Source: GMQP-bins7 sp963776565
GTDB lineage: Bacteria; Actinomycetota; Thermoleophilia; Gaiellales; Gaiellaceae
Direction of reading: 5' to 3'
Assembly (NCBI GenBank): GCA_963776565.1
Contig: CAVZNF010000009.1
Location: 1 to 64,000, forward strand
DNA: 64,000 nucleotides
Positions within the stretch are counted from its first letter, which is position 1. Each line of letters begins with the position of its first letter. A program made the position numbers and the translations under genes. The notes beneath the pieces are model-generated. The model was not told the origin of the DNA, did no database searches, and saw only the letters and a program-made list of their open reading frames with translations. Positions 10,150 to 18,877 of the stretch are shown piece by piece.

Positions 10150-12585
10150 CTAGGGCCGTGGCCGGTGCGAAGAGAACGACATCAGCTGCTGGAAGGTCGG
10201 CCGGTTCGTCCAGCGCATGGTGTCGGGCAGCACGCCCGACGTGAACCGGATCCGCTCGCCCGTCGCATCCGCGCGCCACGCGGACGGCGCCGGCCCCTGC
10301 TTCGACTCGAGCTCGGCGGCCGCCCCGTCGAGCGCAGCCCAGAGCGCTTCGCGGCACGTCGCGAGAACGCCCGCTCCGCAGTAGCGACGTGAGTACGGGC
10401 CGCGCACCTCGCGTCCGAGCAGCGTCCGCAGATCCTTGTCGACGTACCCGTACCAGCCCGAGATGTACGCCGAGCCGCCGGGATTCGCGTCGTCGCTACG
10501 ACCTTGCAGCGCCGCCAGCCGGCCGACAAGCGGGCCGAGCACCGGTGTCATCACGGCGTCGGCGAGACGCGGCCACGCCGCGTCCATCACGGCGGCACCG
10601 GGATCGTCCACCTTGCCGTCGAGCTCGCGATCGAGCCGGCTCGATCCGTTCGTGCGCCAGCTGTCGAGGAGACCGGCCGCCGCCTCCGCTCGTGCGCTCG
10701 GCGCCGGGCCTGTCTGGAGCACGGCACGGATGATCGGCCACACGCGGACGACGCGGAGATCCTGCGTCGCCGCCTTGTTCATCGCGCCGGTAAGCGTCAC
10801 GAGCGAGTGCTTCTTGTGCGCTGCGACCGCAGCTCGCAGGAGATCGACGCGATGAACCGAGCCGTACGAGAAGTTCGAGTCGGCCGCACCCACGTTCGCC
10901 CCAGGCCTGTTGTTCCAGTTGAGGATCGTCCCCGAAGCGGGGTTGATTCCCCGTGCGTGTCCCGCGAACGGGACGAACCCACGCCAGTCGTAGTCCCCGT
11001 TGCCGATGGTCGGGAGCGCAGGGTCCGTGCCGGGACTTCGGATCGGAAGCCGTCCGCTCGAGAAGAGCGCGATGTCGCGATCGTCCGCGTAGAACCAGTT
11101 GAAGCTGAACTCGACGCCGTTCATCGTCGACAGGAAGTCCTTGGCCGACGTCACGCGTGCTGTGTTCAGGTCGTAGAAGGCCTTAGTCGAGAGGAGCTCG
11201 CGTCCACGGGTCGAGCGTTGGACCGAGATCGCGACGCGCTTCCCTCCGACCTTCGCGTAGCCGATCACCGGGCCATGCGTGGTCTCCTCGTACGAGATCT
11301 CCTGGTCAGGCTGTCCCTGCGCCTTCAGCGTGCCCGCGAAGAACCGCCGCATCGGCTCGCACTGGCCGCGGTACAGGTAGTGCACGTCGTCGTCGCACAG
11401 CGTCTCGACGAAGATGTCGAGGTTGTCCGCCTGGGACGAGGTCGCGCTCCATGCGTAGTCCGGGCCACGTCCGATGAGGACCAGGGGCACCCCGGGGAAC
11501 ACGGCGCCTCGCACGTTGAAACCGGCACCGGTGAGCTCCATCTCCGCGAAGAACTCCGGGAAGAAGTACCCGACCTGAGGTCCGGCGACGAAGAGCGGGT
11601 GGCCGGTCTGCGACCGCTTCGCGCCGACCAGCAACGCGTTCGAGGCGAGGGCGGGCGGCGTCAGCGCCGCGCCGGTGAAGCTGCCGTCGTCGATCAGTGC
11701 GCTTCCCGGCGTCGCAGCGGAGGGCGCTTCTTGCGGGAACGATCCGGGCAGGCTTACGGGAGCCTCGGGATCGTTGGACTCGCGCAGGTCGGCGAACACG
11801 CGCTGCGCGTCGGCGTCGCCGAGTCGGTCCCGCAGCGCGTCCAGGAACATCGCGTTTCCGACCTCCTGCCCACCGTTCGTGCCAAAACGTGCGGCGATCA
11901 ATGCGGCGGACGCAACCACGTCGTTGGCGGTGAACGGCGCCGCCGGGATCCCCTTCGACGCGTAATAGCCGTTGATCCCGGCCGCATAGGCGTTCACCAG
12001 CGCGAGGATCTTCGGCCCTACTCCGCGCTGCGCGCGAACGGCGTCGATTTGATTCGACAGGAACGCCTCGGCCTCCGGGCTCGGGACGAAGCTCTTGCCC
12101 GATAGCGCGAGCGCCAAGGGATCGAGTCCCGGCACGTCGAGCGCAGCGACCCGCGCGGGGCCGCGAATGAGTTGGAGGAGAAGGCCTCGATCGGCCGCCG
12201 TGACCCAGCCCGCTCCGTAAGCGACGTCCGCCTCGGTCTTCCCGTTGACGTGAGCGACGCCGAAGTCGTCGCGCACGATCTTCACGCCCGGTCGAGGGCT
12301 CTCGCGCTTGTATCGGGAGAGCGACGGCGCACCGAGCGGAGCCGGCTTGAACATGCGGCGAATGTCTCGCGCCGTGACGTTGCCCTCGCGCGGCGTCAGC
12401 GCGTCGTAGAGCTTTGCCTGGTCACGCGTGTTCTTGTCGAACGCGACGCTGCCGTTCTCTCCCGGAGGCAGGATCGTCCACGCCGCAGTCGCATAGTCAC
12501 GCGGAGGGGCTGCCTCGAGCGGCGCGAGCACGACCGCCGACGCTGCGACGCAAGTCGCCAGCAGCGCGGCAAGGCGGCGGACCAC
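10150..12585 (-). CDS. Penicillin amidase-family N-terminal-nucleophile hydrolase, secreted
   Basis: 811 aa with an N-terminal signal peptide (RRLAALLATCVAASAVVLAP). Peptidase S45 proteins are cleaved autocatalytically, and the beta chain starts at a serine nucleophile. Here that is Ser in LASNALLVGAKRSQTGHPL, about residue 315. The alpha chain has IVRDDFGVAHVNGKTEADVAYGAGW. The beta chain has the conserved NWNNRPG, and FQQLMSF lies near the end. Family members cleave beta-lactam side chains or acyl-homoserine lactones; the substrate here cannot be told. The frame is intact. Confidence 0.88.
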   Translation of the reverse strand: MVRRLAALLATCVAASAVVLAPLEAAPPRDYATAAWTILPPGENGSVAFDKNTRDQAKLYDALTPREGNVTARDIRRMFKPAPLGAPSLSRYKRESPRPGVKIVRDDFGVAHVNGKTEADVAYGAGWVTAADRGLLLQLIRGPARVAALDVPGLDPLALALSGKSFVPSPEAEAFLSNQIDAVRAQRGVGPKILALVNAYAAGINGYYASKGIPAAPFTANDVVASAALIAARFGTNGGQEVGNAMFLDALRDRLGDADAQRVFADLRESNDPEAPVSLPGSFPQEAPSAATPGSALIDDGSFTGAALTPPALASNALLVGAKRSQTGHPLFVAGPQVGYFFPEFFAEMELTGAGFNVRGAVFPGVPLVLIGRGPDYAWSATSSQADNLDIFVETLCDDDVHYLYRGQCEPMRRFFAGTLKAQGQPDQEISYEETTHGPVIGYAKVGGKRVAISVQRSTRGRELLSTKAFYDLNTARVTSAKDFLSTMNGVEFSFNWFYADDRDIALFSSGRLPIRSPGTDPALPTIGNGDYDWRGFVPFAGHARGINPASGTILNWNNRPGANVGAADSNFSYGSVHRVDLLRAAVAAHKKHSLVTLTGAMNKAATQDLRVVRVWPIIRAVLQTGPAPSARAEAAAGLLDSWRTNGSSRLDRELDGKVDDPGAAVMDAAWPRLADAVMTPVLGPLVGRLAALQGRSDDANPGGSAYISGWYGYVDKDLRTLLGREVRGPYSRRYCGAGVLATCREALWAALDGAAAELESKQGPAPSAWRADATGERIRFTSGVLPDTMRWTNRPTFQQLMSFSSHRPRP

Positions 12586-12627
12586 GTGCGGGATGGTACC
12601 CAGCGTTGACGCAATACAGTCCGTTCG

Positions 12628-13332
12628 GTGGACGCCCTCCTCGCGTTTGCGGCGGCGCTCATCACGCTGCGGCTCTCCGGCGATCTCGTCCGCCGTTATC
12701 GCAGGCGGCGCGCTCCCGAACTCGCGGCCTGGGCGGCGGGCCTCGGCGCCTATTCGGTCGCGGCCGCGGCTCTCGCGTGGGGCGCCGCTGCTGGGTGGAG
12801 CGATGCTGCGTTCCGCGTCTACTACCTGGGGGGCGCACTCTTGACCGCGGCGCTTCTCGGTGTCGGCTCACTCCTTCTCGTGGGGAAGCGATGGATTAAG
12901 CCGATCGGCCTCGTCTACGTCGGCCTCGCGCTCGGTGTCGCGCTCGCCGTGCCGCTCCAGGCAGCGATATCGGGAACGGAGATCCCGGAGGCCCAGCACG
13001 TCCTTGATCTGTGGCCTGCGCGCGTTCTCGCGATCCTCGGCAACTCGCTCGGCACGCTCGCAGTCGTCTCCGTCGCGCTCGTCACGTTCCGTTCGCGCCC
13101 GCTCGGAAACGCGCTGATCCTCGCCGGGATCGCCGTTGCCGGGATCGGAAGCGGTCTAGCGGGGCTTGGTATCGGAGCCCTTGCGCCGGCGATCACGCTC
13201 GCGGCGCTCCTGCTTTTCGCGGGATTCGTCGCTCCCTCGCTCCCGAAGCCAAACCGCAACGAGCAGTCCGGCGACCACCACGGCAAGCGACGCCTCGACG
13301 ATGGCCCCCGGGACCCCTCCGTGGGCTACTAG
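12628..13332 (+). CDS. Seven-helix membrane protein, unknown
   Basis: 234 aa from GTG 12628, divergent from the penicillin-amidase gene 42 bp away. About seven hydrophobic helices alternate with short charged loops, and the basic tail has many prolines and histidines. No catalytic motif is seen. The stop overlaps the convergent gene end by 4 bp. Confidence 0.6.
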   Translation: MDALLAFAAALITLRLSGDLVRRYRRRRAPELAAWAAGLGAYSVAAAALAWGAAAGWSDAAFRVYYLGGALLTAALLGVGSLLLVGKRWIKPIGLVYVGLALGVALAVPLQAAISGTEIPEAQHVLDLWPARVLAILGNSLGTLAVVSVALVTFRSRPLGNALILAGIAVAGIGSGLAGLGIGALAPAITLAALLLFAGFVAPSLPKPNRNEQSGDHHGKRRLDDGPRDPSVGY

Positions 13333-14690
13333 CCACGCGAGAGAACCCACAGGCCTCCGACCGTGTAGAGCACCATCAGCGCGAGCAGCGGGTACTGCGA
13401 GCGGAGCGCGGCGCGCCTGCTCTCGAACAGCGTCACGGCGCGGTCGTGGGCAATCGCGAGGCCAGCTACGTGCCCGACAACGAGGGCGACGACCTGTGCG
13501 TACCAGACCGTGTCCGGCGCCACGATCGCGAGGTTCGGTGCAAAGCCGGCCGTCCCGAAGAGGTTCCAGCCGCGTCCGAACGGGTCGGATGCGAGCGTGA
13601 TGATGAACTGGCCCTGGATGAGGAAGTACGAGAAGTAGTGCGCGACCATGTACGCCGCCGCGATCGGCACGAGAGGCAAGACGAACTCGGGGACGAGTGA
13701 GCGGCGCGTGCCCGAGAGCGCCGCCGCCACTCGGACCGCCGCGAGGTACGTCAGTGCAACGGCCGCGACGAACAGCGCGAGCGCCGCGAGGTTCGTTGCG
13801 GTCGTAGCGAGATCGATGAGGCGTAGGGACGATGTGGCGAGATCTGCGCGGATGCGACTGATGAGGTTCACCCACGTCGCCGTCCGTGAGAAGCCGTCGA
13901 AACTCGTCGAGCCGATCATCACGGCGACGAACAGCAGCGCTCCCGCGACAGGATCAGGCCCAGCGAGACCGGTGAACGGCCAGCGAACGACGACGCGGTC
14001 GTCTCGGACAGCGAAGGGCGCGATACGCGAGAACAACCGGAACATCACGGCGAAGCCTTCGCCGCCTCGTGACCAGGCATCCCGACCGTACACCGCCATC
14101 CCCGCAAGCGCCCAGTACGAGTACAGGGAGATCGCGATCGCGAGCGTCCGGGGATAGGCCGGCCGTGGATTCGTCAGCTCCAGCGCCACGAAGGAGAACA
14201 GCGCGGCGGCGGCCGGATAGCGGCCCCAGCGACCGCTCCACGACAGGACAGGCCTCGCCTCTCGTCCTCCGAGCTCGAGGAGCCACACCGCGCCGTCCGC
14301 GATGGCGCGCCACGGGCTGAGCGCGCGCCAGACGTTGCCGAAGAGGACCGAGAGAAGCGGAACTCCGAGCCAGAAGATGACGTAAACGAACGTCGGCGCA
14401 AAGTTGAGGAGTTCCGTGCTCGTTCCGAGGAGCGCCGTCAAGAGCGTGAAGACGAATATGAAGACCGAGACGAGCTGAAGAACGACCCGCAGAAGGGTCG
14501 AGAGGAAGAACGCGGCGAAGGCCCGCGGTAGCAGGCGTCCGTCCGCGTGCGACTCGAGCAGCGGCCGCTTCCACAGGAGGCCGAGAAGGACGAACGAGAC
14601 GACGAGAACGATTGCCGCCGTGGTGAAGAAGAACGACTCCGGGACCGGCAGATCACGCACCCCGCCGATCCCATGAGCCAGGAAGATCAC
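13329..14690 (-). CDS. Large polytopic membrane protein (annotated in relatives as fenitrothion hydrolase-like)
   Basis: 453 aa from GTG 14690, which overlaps the stop of the lipoprotein gene (GTGA). It starts IFLAHGIGGVRDLPVPESFF and has about 11-12 hydrophobic helices. Conserved-looking polar spots include NPRPAYPRT, YMVAHYFSYFLIQGQF and an ASDPFGRGWNLFG segment. From memory, actinobacterial proteins starting AHGIxGxxDLPVP are named fenitrothion hydrolase, but that activity is not shown by any motif here. Coupling to a cupredoxin-like lipoprotein suggests a periplasmic metal or redox role instead. Confidence 0.6.
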   Translation of the reverse strand: MIFLAHGIGGVRDLPVPESFFFTTAAIVLVVSFVLLGLLWKRPLLESHADGRLLPRAFAAFFLSTLLRVVLQLVSVFIFVFTLLTALLGTSTELLNFAPTFVYVIFWLGVPLLSVLFGNVWRALSPWRAIADGAVWLLELGGREARPVLSWSGRWGRYPAAAALFSFVALELTNPRPAYPRTLAIAISLYSYWALAGMAVYGRDAWSRGGEGFAVMFRLFSRIAPFAVRDDRVVVRWPFTGLAGPDPVAGALLFVAVMIGSTSFDGFSRTATWVNLISRIRADLATSSLRLIDLATTATNLAALALFVAAVALTYLAAVRVAAALSGTRRSLVPEFVLPLVPIAAAYMVAHYFSYFLIQGQFIITLASDPFGRGWNLFGTAGFAPNLAIVAPDTVWYAQVVALVVGHVAGLAIAHDRAVTLFESRRAALRSQYPLLALMVLYTVGGLWVLSRG

Positions 14691-15088
14691 GGATTGACCG
14701 TCAGGTCCGCAATCTGGACACCTCGACTCTCCAGCTCGACCTCGAACCGCCCAGGAATCGTCGCGGTGAACGGCAGCCGTGCTGTTCCGCCGGCGGTGAC
14801 GTCGGTGGACTTGTCGTATCCGTGAAGGTGGATCTCGTCGGCAACGTCGGACTTCACGACCAGGACGACACGATCGCCCTTCGACACGGTCTGCCGCACG
14901 ATCCCACCCTTCGGAGCATCGTTGACGACGACGATGCTGACGACTTTCGGCTTCGCCACTTCGGTCGTCGTCGTGGTCTCCTCCGTTGTCGCGTCGGTCG
15001 ACGACGCGCTCGAGCTGTCGTTCGAGCCGCAACCGGCTAGAGCCGTCGCGGCGAGCATGCAAGCACCCGCGAGCATGAGCTTCTTCAA
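14687..15088 (-). CDS. Lipoprotein with cupredoxin-like domain
   Basis: 133 aa. The start is taken as TTG 15088 because a strong GGAGGAG ribosome site lies just before it; a longer in-frame reading has no such support. The signal ends in a lipobox, ATALAGC, followed by a Ser/Thr-rich linker. The domain (about residues 45-133) is all-beta with GDRVVLVVKSDVADEIHLHGYD, resembling cupredoxin-fold proteins. The His-x-His could bind metal, but the full type 1 copper set (Cys and Met) is missing. It is coupled to the downstream polytopic membrane protein. Confidence 0.7.
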   Translation of the reverse strand: MKKLMLAGACMLAATALAGCGSNDSSSASSTDATTEETTTTTEVAKPKVVSIVVVNDAPKGGIVRQTVSKGDRVVLVVKSDVADEIHLHGYDKSTDVTAGGTARLPFTATIPGRFEVELESRGVQIADLTVNP

Positions 15089-15134
15089 GGTCTCCTCCTC
15101 CATCGTTCGAGCCGCCTGAGAGGCGGCATGGTGA

Positions 15135-15659
15135 TCAACGGGACCGGAGGAGCCTCGGGGGTCCACGACCGGGCGGAATCCTGACGTCGATCGGATCGAG
15201 CGCGCCGACAGGGATCATGGCGCGCACGAAAGTCCAGTTCGGACAGATTGACGTCCGGAGGACGCCGTCGCCGACCAGGCCGAGCAACCAGCGGGCCAGC
15301 GCCCAGGCCACGAGCGCCACGGGAATCTGTAGAGCGAGCCCGACGACGAACGCTGGCGAGGTGAGGAGCATCGGGACCCCGCCGCCGTGAACGAGCCGTT
15401 CGATGTGCTCCTGAAGAACGAAGGTCGTGAGACCGACCAGCGGGAAGGCTCGGGCAGGCGGCGCATTCGTGCGCGTGCCCAGCGCTGCAAGGATCACCCC
15501 GGCGACCGTCAGGATGAGCAGAACCTGCGGCGCGTGCTCGAGGTAGGCGTGAAACGGATCGGTCGGCGTCGACGTCAGCCGGTAGGCGAGCCCGTGTCCG
15601 ATCAACACGCCCGCGGCGGCGACCGGTGAGACGACGAGCCACACCCGGGTGCGGTTCAC
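15135..15659 (-). CDS. Small polytopic membrane protein, unknown
   Basis: 174 aa from GTG 15659. Four hydrophobic segments, with GHGLAYRL near the start, HAYLEHAPQVL and LQEHIERLVHGGG in loops. These histidine-rich spots lie near the membrane faces. The basic, proline-rich tail after about residue 135 is less convincing and may reflect a late frame change. It is upstream in the same direction as the cupredoxin-like lipoprotein and likely belongs to the same operon. Confidence 0.6.
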   Translation of the reverse strand: MNRTRVWLVVSPVAAAGVLIGHGLAYRLTSTPTDPFHAYLEHAPQVLLILTVAGVILAALGTRTNAPPARAFPLVGLTTFVLQEHIERLVHGGGVPMLLTSPAFVVGLALQIPVALVAWALARWLLGLVGDGVLRTSICPNWTFVRAMIPVGALDPIDVRIPPGRGPPRLLRSR

Positions 15660-15687
15660 GCGCCGATGATACGTCCCTGATCCGCTG

Positions 15688-17019
15688 TCAACGGGCCAGA
15701 GCTAGTCGCGCAACGGGCGCCCAACGAACCGAGAACTGGGGACTCAGCGCGAGCGCCCGCGCATACCAGTCGCGCATGGCGGCCCTATTTCCGGCACATC
15801 CCTCCGCGTACCCACGGTGGAAGTAGAGGAGCGGATCCTGCGTTCCGAGACGGAGCGCCCGCTCCGTGAGAGGCAGGGCTTCGTCGCACCGCCCGGCGCG
15901 CGCCAGCGCCCAGCCGAGGGCGTCGTCGCCGTAGATCGAGGGCCGGTCGGCACGGGCACGCCGTGCGAGCTCGACCGTCTCGGCCGGACGGATCAGATTG
16001 TCCGCGCGGTACGAGGCCGACTCGAGATCGGCCTGGACGCCGTTTGCCTCGAGTAGCCGATCGATCACTGCGACCGTGGCCCGCTGGCGCCGCGCTTCAT
16101 TCGCCTGGCCGGCGCGCGCTAGAAGGTCTCCGAGGAGGGCGACCGCCTGCGAGGTGGGAGTCGCATCAACGGCGCGGCGTGCCTCACGGATCGCGGTGCG
16201 AAGGTTGCCGTCCGCCGCCTCGACACGAGCGAGTTCGACGCGAGCGCTCGGGTAGCCGGGCAGGGAGGCGAGCGCGGCAATCACGTGGCGGCGAGCGATC
16301 CGGTTCCTACCCATCGCGAGCTCGAGCTTGGCGAGCTCGACGTGCGCCCACGCCGTCGGCTCGGGCTGTCCCGCGGCAGAGAGGAGCGCGAGTCGCATTG
16401 CCGCGGCCGCGCCGGTCCGGTCGCCGCTGAGCTCGCGGGCATACGCGATACGTGCGTACGAGGCGAGGCTCGGCCGGAGCGAGATCATCCGCTCAAACGC
16501 GGCGAACGCGGCGTCGTAGCGCCCGAGCTCGATGAGCGCGTCACCGATGACGCCGTACGGCCGGTAGGAGCCGGGCAGCAGCTTCTCGGCATGACGCCCG
16601 TACGTCAGTGCAGCTCGAAACTCGTGCTGGATGAGCGCGAGCGACCCCAGTCCGAGCACGGCGTTCGCGTCGTCGTTCCCGAACTGGAGCGCGCGTCGCA
16701 AGGCCGCCTCCGAGCGCGGAAGGTACGAGGAGTCTGCTGTCTCACGCCAGCGCAGCTGGTACGCGAAGCCGAGCTGGACGAGAAGCTCGGGGTCACGCGG
16801 GCGAGCGTGCACCTCGGTTTCGAGTCGGCTCACTCCCGCTGCGCCGACTCCTCCCGCCGTTCCGGTGAGCGCGTGCTCGACGAGCACACCGGAAGCAGCG
16901 GAGGATGCCGGCACTGCAGAGCGAGACTCGGCGAGCACGCCCCCGACGAGGCTCCCGAGGGCGAGGGCGAGCGCGACCGCAGCCGCGCCCCCCACCAGGA
17001 GTGTCGTTCGTCGTCTCAC
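15688..17019 (-). CDS. Tetratricopeptide-repeat protein, membrane-anchored
   Basis: About 443 aa. GTG 17019 is preferred because it begins just before the membrane helix RRTTLLVGGAAAVALALALG and 20 bp after the upstream stop. The rest is helical repeat: at least eight TPR-like units such as DPELLVQLGFAYQL, YRPYGVIGDALIELGRYDAA and DDALGWALARAGRCDEAL. The domain should face outside the cytoplasm. The DUF4331 gene directly upstream in the same operon suggests the two work together. Confidence 0.8.
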   Translation of the reverse strand: MRRRTTLLVGGAAAVALALALGSLVGGVLAESRSAVPASSAASGVLVEHALTGTAGGVGAAGVSRLETEVHARPRDPELLVQLGFAYQLRWRETADSSYLPRSEAALRRALQFGNDDANAVLGLGSLALIQHEFRAALTYGRHAEKLLPGSYRPYGVIGDALIELGRYDAAFAAFERMISLRPSLASYARIAYARELSGDRTGAAAAMRLALLSAAGQPEPTAWAHVELAKLELAMGRNRIARRHVIAALASLPGYPSARVELARVEAADGNLRTAIREARRAVDATPTSQAVALLGDLLARAGQANEARRQRATVAVIDRLLEANGVQADLESASYRADNLIRPAETVELARRARADRPSIYGDDALGWALARAGRCDEALPLTERALRLGTQDPLLYFHRGYAEGCAGNRAAMRDWYARALALSPQFSVRWAPVARLALAR

Positions 17020-17038
17020 GCCGAGCCTCGGCCGCGTC

Positions 17039-18496
17039 CTACTTGTGTCCCGTGTGGTCGTAGCCCTGGTTCGGGGCCGCGACGTAGGGGAAGTTTGCGA
17101 GGAACGGATTGTCGGCGTTCGCATCCACCCCGTCACCCACGATGTTGTTCGGAGAGCGGTTCGCATTCCCGTTGCAGAACCCGAAGCTCTCGATGATCGG
17201 CCCGACGACAGGCCCGTATCCGCAACCGATAGCGCGGATCTCGATGTCCGTGACGTCGTCCTCGAGGCGCCGGCCGTTCGGGAAGCCCGAGAACTCGCCG
17301 CCGAGCAGCCCGAGCCGGTTGCCCGTGCCGACGGGCGGCGCCGTGAACTGCGTGTTCAGGCGGAGCAGGTCGGCCCTCGTGGTGCCGGTGAGGTTGAGCG
17401 TCGGCACGCCGGTGAGCAACACGGCGACGAGATCGCCGCGCCCGCTCGTCGGCGTGTCGTCGAGTACCGGATAGAGGCCGTTCACGAGGCCCGCGAGCTC
17501 CGGATTCGTGTACCGGTCCTCGAACTGCTTGTCCTTGCTCGGGTCGGAGGCGTTCCAGTAGTCCTTCTTCCCGATCGGGATGACGACCTCGTTGATGAGC
17601 GGGTTGCCGAGCCGCGAGACCTGGACCAGCGGTCCGTTCGCATCGAACGTCCCGTCACCGCGGAGGATCCGGATCTTCGGCCGGCTCGCGCTGGCGTAGA
17701 TCCCGATCGTCCCGTCCGCGAGCGGAGCCTTGAGCAGATCCGTCTTCGGAACCTGGATCGCGATCGTGTGGACGTTGTAGTTGAGGACGCCGTCCGTGCC
17801 CACGAGCTCGTTCGCCAGCGGGATGGCGTGCAGCGAGTTGAACTGCCGCAGCCCGCCGAGGTCGAAGATCGACCCGAGATCGACGAAGAATGGATCGTCG
17901 CGCGGACCGGCGAAGACCTTGCGGGCATTGCCGAGGTCAACGACACCCTGGTACGGGGCGTACGTCGCCGAGTTGGAGCGCGGGCCGATGTTCGTGGGCG
18001 GCACGCCGAGGTTCGAACCGAGCGTCGTCGACCCGGACTCGGTCACCCTCGTGACGGAGTACGTCTGCTTGACGCTCAGGTTGTCAGCCTGGCTCGCCGG
18101 CGTGTCGATCGGCCCGGTGTTGTAGAGGAAGGTGTTCGGATTCGACACCTGCGTCTTGAACCGGAAGTGGTACGCGACGTCTTCGCGCCCGTCGCCGTTG
18201 TTGTCGATGTTCAAGGCGTAGAGAACGGTCGGATCGAACCGGTAGTAGTTCGGCCCGCCCGCCGGATCCTCGAACGGGATGTAGTTCGCGATGATCGTGA
18301 CCGTGTTCGGCTTGTCCGGGCTCACGAACGCGTAGACGTCCGTGTTGTCGGCGGCCGGATCGTCCGCGATCAGCGGAGCTTCCCTGTGGCTCGAGGCTCT
18401 CGCCCCCGATGGCCCGACCGCGCCGACGAGCGAGGCTGCGACCACGGCGGACGCGACTGCCGCGCCGAGCGTGACGAGTAGTACTCCCCTCTTCAT
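17039..18496 (-). CDS. DUF4331 secreted protein
   Basis: 485 aa with a signal peptide (VTLGAAVASAVVAASLVGAV). The mature start ASSHREAPLIADDPAADNTD and the following VYAFVSPDKPNTVTIIANY are the standard opening of DUF4331, an all-beta exported family of unknown function often paired with TPR proteins. ATG 18496 is preceded by a GGAGATCGG ribosome site. The frame is intact. No catalytic residues are known for the family. Confidence 0.85.
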   Translation of the reverse strand: MKRGVLLVTLGAAVASAVVAASLVGAVGPSGARASSHREAPLIADDPAADNTDVYAFVSPDKPNTVTIIANYIPFEDPAGGPNYYRFDPTVLYALNIDNNGDGREDVAYHFRFKTQVSNPNTFLYNTGPIDTPASQADNLSVKQTYSVTRVTESGSTTLGSNLGVPPTNIGPRSNSATYAPYQGVVDLGNARKVFAGPRDDPFFVDLGSIFDLGGLRQFNSLHAIPLANELVGTDGVLNYNVHTIAIQVPKTDLLKAPLADGTIGIYASASRPKIRILRGDGTFDANGPLVQVSRLGNPLINEVVIPIGKKDYWNASDPSKDKQFEDRYTNPELAGLVNGLYPVLDDTPTSGRGDLVAVLLTGVPTLNLTGTTRADLLRLNTQFTAPPVGTGNRLGLLGGEFSGFPNGRRLEDDVTDIEIRAIGCGYGPVVGPIIESFGFCNGNANRSPNNIVGDGVDANADNPFLANFPYVAAPNQGYDHTGHK

Positions 18497-18574
18497 GCCG
18501 ATCTCCTTTCCCGTTGTGGACGGAGGTCGGCGTGGTTCGCTGCGCCGCGCGAACCGGTTCGCTACGTTCCCGAG

Positions 18575-18877
18575 GTGGAGTGGGATCAGTCGGTCGTCTG
18601 GATCACGACCCGCACGATCAAACCGGGGACGTACGACGAGTTCCGCAAGGCATGGCGGCCTTCGGACTTCCCGGCCGGCATGGTTCGCGCCTACGAATGC
18701 TTCTCGGAGGAGCGCAACGAGGTCGTCGGGATCTCGGTCTGGGACTCGTTCGACTCGCGTGAGCGCTACCGCCTCTCAGACGTCGAGGCCGAGCGCCAGC
18801 GCGCGATGGCGCCGTTCGTGGAGGCGGAGAGTTCAGGCCTCTACGTCGGTCGCGAGCTGGAGATTCCGACCGCCTAA
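18575..18877 (+). CDS. Small ABM-like (dimeric alpha/beta barrel) protein
   Basis: 100 aa from GTG 18575. VVWITTRTIKPGTYDEFRKAWRP then a central VGISVWDSFDSRERY segment follows the layout of antibiotic-biosynthesis-monooxygenase-like ferredoxin folds. No cofactor site is seen. Its TAA overlaps the gatB TAG on the opposite strand by 3-4 bp. Confidence 0.55.
   Translation: MEWDQSVVWITTRTIKPGTYDEFRKAWRPSDFPAGMVRAYECFSEERNEVVGISVWDSFDSRERYRLSDVEAERQRAMAPFVEAESSGLYVGRELEIPTA

Noticed and set aside
10504..12105. 533-aa plus-strand frame opposite the penicillin-amidase gene
   Set aside because: Arg-rich composition and no domain; the minus strand has a complete S45-family protein with its nucleophile motif.
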